From: an uncultured Bacillota bacterium
GTDB lineage: Bacteria; Bacillota; Clostridia; Peptostreptococcales; Anaerovoracaceae
Assembly (NCBI GenBank): GCA_946408315.1
Contig: CAMJRV010000180.1
Span: 1 to 5,780 of the forward strand
Direction: 5' to 3'
Length of the DNA stretch: 5,780 nucleotides
Positions 1-5,493 of this stretch are shown in pieces; position 1 is the stretch's first letter, and the number at the start of each line of letters is the position of its first letter. A program made the position numbers and the translations under genes. The notes beneath the pieces are model-generated. The model did no database searches, was not told the DNA's origin, and saw only the letters and a list, made by a program, of their open reading frames with translations.

Positions 1-519
1 GTGTATCCCGGTTCCGCGTGCGTAAAAGACGGTTCCGCCGTGGGCGCCGGCTGCTTTGGCCCCGTCTACCACCTGATCGGCAAAGCCGCGGTTTACGATG
101 GTGAGCACACAATCGTACGGATCGTCGCAGTTGGAAGGAAAGCCTGAGTCCTCCTGCTCCTGTAATGCAACCATATAGCGGAACGCCAGGGGTCCGCTTA
201 TGCCGCTGATGGGAATGGTGAAGGCAAGTCCGTGGCTGGGCTCGTCAAGGTCAAATTTATATAAGACTTTATTCAGCATTTCAAACGCGATGTTTTCAGA
301 AACGACACTGAAAACCAAATCTCTTTCAAGGGCAGTCAACCCGAGGTAATCCATAAGCTGAGAACCTGCGGCACAGTACGCAGGGGAGATCAGATTGAAG
401 GTTACCCCGTCTTCGCGCAGGGCGTCCGCCACCTCATCTCCCAGACCTCTGTCTACAATCGTAACCAAGAGTTTGATCTTCTTGATTCCGGTCACTCCGC
501 ATTGCTTTGTATCCTCCAT
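1..519 (-). CDS. P-II-like two-domain regulatory protein (3' end cut off by window edge)
   Basis: The visible part is 173 residues from the ATG and stays open to the window edge, so the C-terminus is missing. It reads as two tandem P-II/ferredoxin-like units. The first (about residues 13-118) starts with KIKLLVTIVDRG, has a helix ending near residue 38, a divergent T-loop region (about 47-65), and a closing strand GLAFTIPI (97-104). The second starts at DCVLTIVNRG (136-145) and runs into GAHGGTVFYARGTG (158-171), the typical P-II strand 2 / T-loop entry. P-II proteins are small cytosolic sensors of nucleotides and metabolites that bind transporters or enzymes. It is the last visible gene of the operon, 20 nt after the second DUF1538 gene, so regulating those membrane proteins is the likely role (inference). 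The start is uncertain: an in-frame TTG at 528 lies 4 nt from the Shine-Dalgarno site, while the ATG at 519 lies 13 nt away. The family call is firm; the ligand is unknown. Confidence 0.8.
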   Translation of the reverse strand, partial: MEDTKQCGVTGIKKIKLLVTIVDRGLGDEVADALREDGVTFNLISPAYCAAGSQLMDYLGLTALERDLVFSVVSENIAFEMLNKVLYKFDLDEPSHGLAFTIPISGISGPLAFRYMVALQEQEDSGFPSNCDDPYDCVLTIVNRGFADQVVDGAKAAGAHGGTVFYARGTGIH

Positions 520-532
520 GGCAAACAATTAA

Positions 533-540
533 CTCCTTCC
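533..540 (-). promoter_or_regulatory. Shine-Dalgarno site of the P-II-like gene, touching the upstream stop codon
   Basis: On the minus strand the sequence is GGAAGGAG, and its first G is the last base of the TAG stop of the DUF1538 gene upstream. This arrangement favours translational coupling. The site is 4 nt from an in-frame TTG (528-526) and 13 nt from the ATG (519-517), so it leaves the true start open between the two. Confidence 0.6.
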
Positions 541-2270
541 TATTTCTTTCTTTCCCGGGGATCGTCAAAATCTTCCCGTATGACTAGCTTTTGCATTTCT
601 TCAAAATCTATATAATCATTGTCTTCGATTATCTCATTATAAAGCTTTTCTTCCCGCAGGTCACTAGCCCATTCAAGATTTTCTATAAATTCTGTATCTC
701 CTGCCCAGCCGTAGTGTTCCGCCACATCGCAGCTCTGACCGTACCAGGCGAGGATTTCTTCTTCTTCCTCGATTTCATCGGCAATATCTTCCATAACGTC
801 GACTTCTTCTTCCACGGTGTTCCTGATCTTGAAGTTGTAGATCAGTCCCATGACCTGTATCGTGATCAGAGGCGTCATGGCGACCATGGCGACGACGCCG
901 AAGGCGTCGGTCAGCATATTTCCGCCCACGGCCGTACAGGCTCCCATGGTGAAGGGGAGCAGGAAGGTTGCCGTCATAGGACCGGACGCGACCCCGCCGG
1001 AGTCGAATGCGATGGCGGTAAATATTTTCGGCACGAAAAAGGTCAGCGCAAGGGCCAGAGCGTAGCCGGGGACCAGGACGTACCAGATGCTGATTCCGGT
1101 CAGCACGCGGATCATGGCCAGGCCGATGGAAATGGCAACGCCGATGGACAGGCTCCACAGCATGGCGTTCTTTGAAATCGCACCGCCGGTCAGCACTTCG
1201 ACCTCGTCGTTCAGAACGTGGACCGCAGGCTCCGCCGCGACGATGAAAAAGCCCATGAGCATGCCGAGGGGAATCAAAATCCAGTTATAAGAAAGGCCGC
1301 CGATGTAATCCCCGATAAACTGCCCTGCCGGAAGGAAGCCGACGTTGACCCCCGTCAAAAAGAGCACAAGCCCCGCGTAGGTGTAGATAATTCCGACGAT
1401 CAGCTTGATCATCTGGCTTTTCGGAAGCTTCAGGGAAAAGATCTGAAACAGGATAAAGAATACGATGATCGGCGAGAGGGCGAGGGCGACCTCCTCCGCA
1501 TAAAAAGGCAGGCTCTGGCCAAACAAATGAAAGATTTGGCCGACGCTGGTAATTTCCGAAATTTCGCTGCCGGTCTGCGCCCCGGAGGACGAATCGAAAA
1601 ACATCCCCATAATCATGACGGCCATAATCGGTCCCACAGAGCAAAGGGCTACAAGTCCGAAGCTGTCGTCATGGGAGCTCTTTCCGCCGCGAACGGAGGA
1701 TAGGCCGATTCCCAGCGCCAGGATAAACGGAACTGTGATGGGGCCTGTGGTGACGCCGCCGGAGTCAAAGGCCACCGCCAGATAGCTATCGGAAGTGAAG
1801 GTCCCCAGCGCAAATACGGCGACATAAAGTCCGATCAAAATATAGGACAGTCTCCATTGAAACAGGATACGGAGCAAGGCCACCACGAGGAATACGCCCA
1901 CGCCGACGGCAACCCAAAGAATGAGGACCATGTTCGGCACGGAGGGCACCTGCTCTGCAAGGACCTGCAGATCGGGCTCTGCGATGGTGATCATCGTACC
2001 CATGATCAGGCAGGCGACGATCAGGAGCCCCAGCTTTCGGGACCGGATCAACTGGGACCCGATCTGTTCCCCCATAGGCATCATCGCGGTATCGGCTCCC
2101 AAAGTAAATAACCCCATTCCCATGATGAGCAGAGCGGCGCCGAGGAGAAAAAGGCCGCGGACGCCGAAAGGCATGGGGGTTATGGTAAAGTTCAGCACCA
2201 AAACAATTAATGAGATGGGGAGAACGGAAGTAAGCGATTCCTTTGTTTTTAAAATCAGTTTTTTATTCAA
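540..2270 (-). CDS. DUF1538 family membrane protein, second paralogue (candidate cation/proton antiporter subunit)
   Basis: This 576-residue polytopic membrane protein has two copies of the DUF1538 unit. Matching landmarks are GLFTLGADTAMMPMGEQIG (53-71) with LFLTGVNVGFLPAGQFIG (303-320), AEPDLQVL (97-104) with AEPAVHVL (346-353), AFDSGGVTTGPITVPF (167-182) with AFDSGGVASGPMTATF (421-436), and HDDSFGLVAL (200-209) with TDAFGVVAMV (454-463). A soluble loop around 226-256 separates the halves. After the last hydrophobic stretch (about 480) comes a strongly acidic tail of roughly 90 residues with runs such as EIEEEEE and the motif EDNDYIDFEE (549-558). It is a close paralogue of the upstream gene: 41 of the first 60 residues are identical in a hand alignment. 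Translation starts at TTG, behind AAAGGGGG with 7 nt spacing; no ATG fits the paralogue's N-terminus. As I recall, the DUF1538 pair UmpAB was reported as a Na+(Li+,K+)/H+ antiporter; transport of the same ions here is inference. Confidence 0.88.
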   Translation of the reverse strand: MNKKLILKTKESLTSVLPISLIVLVLNFTITPMPFGVRGLFLLGAALLIMGMGLFTLGADTAMMPMGEQIGSQLIRSRKLGLLIVACLIMGTMITIAEPDLQVLAEQVPSVPNMVLILWVAVGVGVFLVVALLRILFQWRLSYILIGLYVAVFALGTFTSDSYLAVAFDSGGVTTGPITVPFILALGIGLSSVRGGKSSHDDSFGLVALCSVGPIMAVMIMGMFFDSSSGAQTGSEISEITSVGQIFHLFGQSLPFYAEEVALALSPIIVFFILFQIFSLKLPKSQMIKLIVGIIYTYAGLVLFLTGVNVGFLPAGQFIGDYIGGLSYNWILIPLGMLMGFFIVAAEPAVHVLNDEVEVLTGGAISKNAMLWSLSIGVAISIGLAMIRVLTGISIWYVLVPGYALALALTFFVPKIFTAIAFDSGGVASGPMTATFLLPFTMGACTAVGGNMLTDAFGVVAMVAMTPLITIQVMGLIYNFKIRNTVEEEVDVMEDIADEIEEEEEILAWYGQSCDVAEHYGWAGDTEFIENLEWASDLREEKLYNEIIEDNDYIDFEEMQKLVIREDFDDPRERKK

Positions 2271-2277
2271 ACGAAAG

Positions 2278-2285
2278 CCCCCTTT
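2278..2285 (-). promoter_or_regulatory. Shine-Dalgarno site supporting a TTG start
   Basis: The minus strand reads AAAGGGGG, 7 nt before TTG at 2270-2268. It fixes the start of the second DUF1538 gene, whose N-terminus then aligns residue for residue with that of its paralogue. The 71-nt gap between the two genes (2271-2341) shows no hairpin plus T-run, so read-through from the first gene is expected. Confidence 0.65.
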
Positions 2286-2341
2286 ACGGATCTGTGAGCA
2301 ATAAAATCTAAACAGCTTGGAAGATGTTTCTCTGTGTTCGG

Positions 2342-3925
2342 TTATTCCAGGTCCACATATTCGTTATCTTCTGCAACCTTTTCCAGGAGATCGTCGTTTT
2401 CGCATGCGGCGTCTTCCTGATCCAGTTCTTCGGCAATTTCGTCGATGACGTCTTCTTCTTCCTCTTCCGTATTTCTAATCTTGATCTTGTAAATCAGGCC
2501 CATGACCTGTATGGTAACCAAAGGTGCCATCGCTACCATGGCGATGATTCCGAACGCGTCCATCAGCACATTTCCGCCCACCGCAATGGTAGCTCCCATG
2601 GCAAAGGGCAGGAGGAATGTCGCCGTCATGGTTCCCGAAGCGACGCCGCCGGAATCAAATGCGACGGCGATAAATATGTTCGGCACAAAAAAAGTGAGAA
2701 TCAGCGCTATGAGATATCCCGGCAATAAAAAGTACCAGATGCTCAGGCTATAGATGACGCGGATCAGGGACAAGCCGATTGATAAGGAGACTCCGATGGA
2801 AAGGCTCCACATCATTGCATTTTTGGAGACGGCTCCTCCGGTGATCTCTTCCACCTGATCGTTTAAAACGTGAACGGCCGGTTCGGCGGCTACGATAAAA
2901 TAACCTACAACCATTCCAAGCGGGATCAAAATCCAGTTGTAGGAAATGCCGCCAAGGTGCTCTCCGATAAAGGCGCCTGCGGGCAAAAATCCGATGTTTA
3001 CGCCCGTCAGAAACAGAATAAGCCCTGTGGAAGTATAGATAATTCCGACGGCTATTTTGATCATCTGGCTTTTCGGAAGCTTTAAGTAAATCAACTGAAA
3101 GACTACGAAAAACAAGACGATCGGCAGGAGCGAAAGCAAAACCTCCCTCGCGTATACCGGAAAACCTTCCTGAAACAATTGGAAGACCTCCGCAAGGGTT
3201 TCGGCATTCTTTGTTTCCGCGGGAGTGACGCTCCCCAATCTGGAGGAATCAAAAAATATCCCCATGATCATGACTGAAATAACCGGACCCACCGAACAGA
3301 GAGCCAGAAGGCCAAAACTGTCGTCGTGGGAGCTTTTACTGCCGCGAACCGCCGACACACCGATTCCCAGTGCGAGGATGAACGGAACCGTAATCGGTCC
3401 TGTGGTGACGCCTCCCGCGTCAAAAGCCACGGCCAGATAGGTTTCGGAGGTAAACGCGCCGATTGTAAAAATGATCAGATAAAGCAGTACGAGCAAATAG
3501 GATAATTTCCATTGGAAAAGAATACGCAACAGGGAAATGACTAAAAATAGCCCTACTCCAATAGAAACAGATACGACCAGAGTCATCTTTGGGATAGCGG
3601 GTACTTGTCCTGCGAGGACCTGAAGATCAGGCTCCGCCATAGTGACGATTGTCCCCATTACCAGGCTTACGCCGATTAAGAGAACGAGTTTACGGGATTT
3701 TGTGAGCTGGGCTCCCATATGTTCCCCCATAGGCATCATCGCAACCTCTGCGCCTTGGGTGAAAAGACCCATGCCGACGATTAACAGCAGAGATCCGATC
3801 AGAAATGAGCTTCGAATGTGAAACGGCATCGGCACTATCGTGAAATCAAGAAGAAACACAATAATGGTGATCGGTAATACGGAAGTTAACGCCTCCTTTG
3901 TCTGTAAAATCAGTTTTCTGTTCAA
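2342..3925 (-). CDS. DUF1538 family membrane protein, first paralogue (candidate cation/proton antiporter subunit)
   Basis: This is the promoter-proximal gene of the operon, 527 residues long with roughly a dozen hydrophobic segments. It has the same double DUF1538 layout as its downstream paralogue: AEPDLQVL (97-104) and AFDAGGVTTGPITVPF (167-182) in the first half, AEPAVHVL (347-354) and AFDSGGVASGTMTATF (422-437) in the second. In the second half the GPxT motif reads GTMT (Thr432), where the other three copies have Pro. The acidic C-terminal tail is short (about 486-527) and ends in EDNEYVDLE, matching the motif inside the longer tail of the paralogue. The reading frame extends 40 codons further upstream to 4045. 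The TTG at 3925 is chosen because it follows AAGGGGGGA at 5 nt and gives MNRKLILQTK, matching MNKKLILKTK; the extra 40 codons overlap the predicted promoter. The function is inferred from family knowledge of UmpAB-type antiporters, and the ion is not evident. Confidence 0.88.
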   Translation of the reverse strand: MNRKLILQTKEALTSVLPITIIVFLLDFTIVPMPFHIRSSFLIGSLLLIVGMGLFTQGAEVAMMPMGEHMGAQLTKSRKLVLLIGVSLVMGTIVTMAEPDLQVLAGQVPAIPKMTLVVSVSIGVGLFLVISLLRILFQWKLSYLLVLLYLIIFTIGAFTSETYLAVAFDAGGVTTGPITVPFILALGIGVSAVRGSKSSHDDSFGLLALCSVGPVISVMIMGIFFDSSRLGSVTPAETKNAETLAEVFQLFQEGFPVYAREVLLSLLPIVLFFVVFQLIYLKLPKSQMIKIAVGIIYTSTGLILFLTGVNIGFLPAGAFIGEHLGGISYNWILIPLGMVVGYFIVAAEPAVHVLNDQVEEITGGAVSKNAMMWSLSIGVSLSIGLSLIRVIYSLSIWYFLLPGYLIALILTFFVPNIFIAVAFDSGGVASGTMTATFLLPFAMGATIAVGGNVLMDAFGIIAMVAMAPLVTIQVMGLIYKIKIRNTEEEEEDVIDEIAEELDQEDAACENDDLLEKVAEDNEYVDLE

Positions 3926-3930
3926 TAGAT

Positions 3931-3939
3931 TCCCCCCTT
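3931..3939 (-). promoter_or_regulatory. Shine-Dalgarno site deciding the TTG start of the first DUF1538 gene
   Basis: The minus strand reads AAGGGGGGA, 5 nt before TTG at 3925-3923. It has an unusual uninterrupted run of six G residues instead of GGAGG. It supports the short N-terminus over the in-frame extension to ATG at 4045. Confidence 0.65.
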
Positions 3940-3976
3940 GTTCTTGCTGCCGACTGATGAGACAAAACATGAAAAA

Positions 3977-4010
3977 TACATATGCGGGGTATGCATTGTC
4001 TACATATGTA
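3977..4010. promoter_or_regulatory. Inverted repeat of TACATATG boxes, candidate operator or 5' RNA hairpin
   Basis: TACATATG at 3977-3984 can pair with CATATGTA at 4003-4010 across an 18-nt spacer. The right copy is itself a perfect 10-bp palindrome, TACATATGTA (4001-4010). The expected transcription start of the minus-strand operon falls at about 4010, on the edge of the right copy. A repressor bound here could block the membrane operon. Alternatively the repeat forms an A/U-rich hairpin at the extreme 5' end of the mRNA. No regulator family is recognised from the boxes, and AT-rich palindromes do arise by chance. Confidence 0.4.
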
Positions 4011-4024
4011 TAATTTATTATACC
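3996..4024 (+). promoter_or_regulatory. Possible promoter for the surE operon
   Basis: TTGTCT (3996-4001) is followed after 17 bp by TATACC (4019-4024), matching 4 of 6 consensus bases in each box. It would overlap the minus-strand promoter and contain the TACATATGTA palindrome in its spacer. A better -10 (TATAAT, 4009-4014) has no usable -35 at the right distance, so this assignment is tentative. Confidence 0.3.
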
Positions 4025-4045
4025 CGAAAAATCGATAAATTTCAA
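4017..4045 (-). promoter_or_regulatory. Sigma-70-type promoter of the DUF1538 / P-II-like operon
   Basis: On the minus strand TTGAAA (4045-4040) and TATAAT (4022-4017) are separated by exactly 17 bp, giving 5 of 6 and 6 of 6 consensus matches. Transcription should start near 4010, leaving a leader of about 85 nt before the TTG start at 3925. No known riboswitch class is recognised in that leader. Confidence 0.7.
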
Positions 4046-4097
4046 GAAATTTGCTCGTAAAAAATAAGGAATTTAGTGATAAAAGTGAAAAAAACAT

Positions 4098-4102
4098 GGA
4101 GG
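4098..4102 (+). promoter_or_regulatory. Shine-Dalgarno site of surE
   Basis: GGAGG lies 5 nt before ATG at 4108-4110. It selects this start over in-frame upstream codons reaching back to 4051; those would add 19 residues ahead of the conserved SurE N-terminus. Confidence 0.75.
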
Positions 4103-4107
4103 TCATT

Positions 4108-4878
4108 ATGAATATACTAATTGCCAACGATGACGGAATCGACGCAAAGGGGATTAAGGAGCTTGCGCGGGCGTTGTCGCAGATTGCGAATATATACGTG
4201 TGCGCGCCGCATACTCAGCGCAGCGCCTGCGGCCACGGGATCACTGTGGGCAGGCCGATCAACGTACGGGAAGTGGAGTTTCCAAATGCAAAAGGAGCCT
4301 GGGAAATTACCGGGACGCCTGCAGACTGCGTAAAGCTGGGCTTAAAGAAGCTGGCTGAGCAGGAGATCAAGATCCATATGGTCTGCTCCGGAATCAATCA
4401 CGGAGGGAATTACGGAACGGATACCCTTTATTCGGGGACCGTTTCGGCAGCCATCGAGGGCTGCATCTGCGGACTGCCCGCAGTTGCGGTCTCTGTGAAC
4501 GACCATCATCCCACCACCTTTGAAGCGGCCTGCGAGCTTGCGATAAAGACGGTGAAAGCTGCGGCGGGCAAAATGGATGCGAACACCGTATTGAACATCA
4601 ATGTGCCGAATCTTCCGCCGGACGAGATCAAGGGATTGAAGATCGCGAGGCTCGGGGCCAGAGAGTATGAAGAGTGGTTTGAGCCGAGAGAAAACGAGAA
4701 CGGGGAGATGGAATACTGGTATTCCGGAACGCCGGTTGTCTATGACGATCTGCCTGGGGATATCGACGTAATCGCCATGCAGGAAGGTTATGCGACCATA
4801 ACGCCGCTGCACTACGATTTAACAAGCTTTCAATTGATTGAGGAGGTCAAGACATGGGGAATCAAGTACAAAGATTAA
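4108..4878 (+). CDS. surE: 5'/3'-nucleotidase SurE (survival protein)
   Basis: This 256-residue cytosolic metal-dependent phosphatase dephosphorylates nucleoside 5'- and 3'-monophosphates; family members may also act on short polyphosphate. The family signature is complete. The N-terminus MNILIANDDGI supplies metal ligands Asp8 and Asp9, QRSACGHGIT supplies Ser39, and SGINHGGNYGTD supplies Asn97, followed by the conserved YSGTVSAAIEG (108-118). The usual loop NRSGxS appears here as QRSACG, a modest variation. The length is normal for the family (about 250). The start is fixed by GGAGG 5 nt upstream and by the conserved N-terminus. The gene transcribes away from the DUF1538 operon and overlaps the next gene by 25 nt, so the two are probably co-translated. 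Confidence in identity is high; the physiological substrate preference cannot be read from sequence. Confidence 0.96.
   Translation: MNILIANDDGIDAKGIKELARALSQIANIYVCAPHTQRSACGHGITVGRPINVREVEFPNAKGAWEITGTPADCVKLGLKKLAEQEIKIHMVCSGINHGGNYGTDTLYSGTVSAAIEGCICGLPAVAVSVNDHHPTTFEAACELAIKTVKAAAGKMDANTVLNINVPNLPPDEIKGLKIARLGAREYEEWFEPRENENGEMEYWYSGTPVVYDDLPGDIDVIAMQEGYATITPLHYDLTSFQLIEEVKTWGIKYKD
4841..4846 (+). promoter_or_regulatory. Shine-Dalgarno site inside the end of surE
   Basis: AGGAGG lies 7 nt before ATG at 4854-4856, within the last codons of surE. It strongly supports the overlapping start of the downstream hydrolase gene and implies translational coupling. Confidence 0.75.
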
Positions 4879-5441
4879 AGAAAGAAGATACCGTACTGGT
4901 CGGAATTGATTTTCAGGAGCGGCTCATGCCCGCAATGAAAGATAAGGAAGAGCTGGAGGAGGCCGCCGTCAAGCTCGTCAAGGGCTGCAGGATCCTTGGA
5001 GTTCCCGTGGTTCTCACACAGCAGTATACAAAGGGGTTGGGACCTACCGTTCCCGCGATTGCCGCGGCTATGACCGAAGCGGTTTCCGAGGACGTCGGTG
5101 AGGCAGACTTTCAACCCGTTGAAAAGACGAGCTTCAGCGCCATGGGAGAGCCTGCGTTTGTGGAGATCCTGGAGAAGCTCGGGAGAAAAACCGTGATTAT
5201 CGCGGGAATCGAAGCTCATGTATGCGTGCAGCAGACGGTGATTGATCTGCTGGATAAAGGGTATACTGTTTTTGTTGCCAATGATTGCATTTCATCGAGA
5301 AGCAACAAGGACAAAAAACATTCCCAGCGCAGAATGGGAGACGCGGGCGCTGTCGGCACGACCTATGAATCGATTCTGTTCGAGCTATTAAAAGGAGCAA
5401 AGGAACCTGGATTCAAACAAATTTCTGCACTGGTGAAATAA
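4854..5441 (+). CDS. Isochorismatase-fold cysteine hydrolase
   Basis: This 195-residue protein is predicted cytosolic and belongs to the isochorismatase / nicotinamidase-like superfamily. The catalytic triad is visible: Asp19 in VGIDFQERL, Lys91 in VEKTSFSA, and nucleophilic Cys124 in GIEAHVCVQQT. The residues before Cys124 fit the family's cis-peptide region. The C-terminal part (about 137-175) has the usual VxxDCISSRS and the GAVGTTYESILFELL ending of YcaC-like members. Such enzymes hydrolyse amides, ureides or vinyl ethers. The metal-binding Asp/His set typical of true nicotinamidases is not obvious, so nicotinamidase or isochorismatase activity should not be assumed. The start at ATG 4854 is set by AGGAGG 7 nt upstream, although it overlaps surE by 25 nt. 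Pairing with surE might suggest nucleotide or cofactor salvage, but this is weak inference. Confidence 0.9.
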   Translation: MGNQVQRLKKEDTVLVGIDFQERLMPAMKDKEELEEAAVKLVKGCRILGVPVVLTQQYTKGLGPTVPAIAAAMTEAVSEDVGEADFQPVEKTSFSAMGEPAFVEILEKLGRKTVIIAGIEAHVCVQQTVIDLLDKGYTVFVANDCISSRSNKDKKHSQRRMGDAGAVGTTYESILFELLKGAKEPGFKQISALVK

Positions 5442-5493
5442 GAAAATCTAAGAATTATTTCAACGCGGTGTGAAATAAGGAAAGGCACAAAAT
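5442..5493 (+). other. Short intergenic gap with no terminator
   Basis: These 52 nt hold no recognisable hairpin plus T-run, so the downstream gene is probably transcribed with surE and the hydrolase. The ten bases GTGAAATAAG occur at 5433-5442, across the hydrolase stop, and again at 5470-5479. AGGAAAGG-type purine sequence (5478-5485) lies 8 nt before the next ATG and serves as its ribosome binding site. Confidence 0.5.

Noticed and set aside
591..1703. Plus-strand open frames opposite the second DUF1538 gene, up to 194 codons
   Set aside because: They lie antisense to a well-supported membrane protein gene, give low-complexity His/Asp/Gly/Arg-rich translations typical of shadow frames, and lack convincing ribosome binding sites.
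2271..2341. Possible terminator or internal promoter between the two DUF1538 genes
   Set aside because: No stable hairpin followed by a T-run and no good -35/-10 pair was found in these 71 nt.
3922..3996. A 24-codon minus-strand upstream frame from ATG 3996 whose TGA overlaps the TTG start of the first DUF1538 gene, a possible leader peptide
   Set aside because: No Shine-Dalgarno site precedes it, its composition shows no attenuator-like codon run, and AT-rich leaders commonly contain such frames. The stop/start overlap could be chance.
3926..4045. 40-codon N-terminal extension of the first DUF1538 gene to ATG 4045
   Set aside because: The extension overlaps the predicted promoter, has no good Shine-Dalgarno site, and is absent from the paralogue, whose N-terminus aligns with the TTG start at 3925.
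4051..4107. 19-codon N-terminal extension of surE
   Set aside because: The conserved SurE N-terminus begins at the ATG at 4108, directly behind GGAGG; the extension matches nothing in the family.
4215..4825. Minus-strand open frames opposite surE
   Set aside because: They are antisense to a gene with a complete family signature and have no recognisable domains or ribosome binding sites.
5433..5479. Ten-base direct repeat GTGAAATAAG around the end of the hydrolase gene
   Set aside because: It is short and AT-rich, one copy is the coding end and the other is part of the next ribosome binding region, so chance is the simplest explanation.
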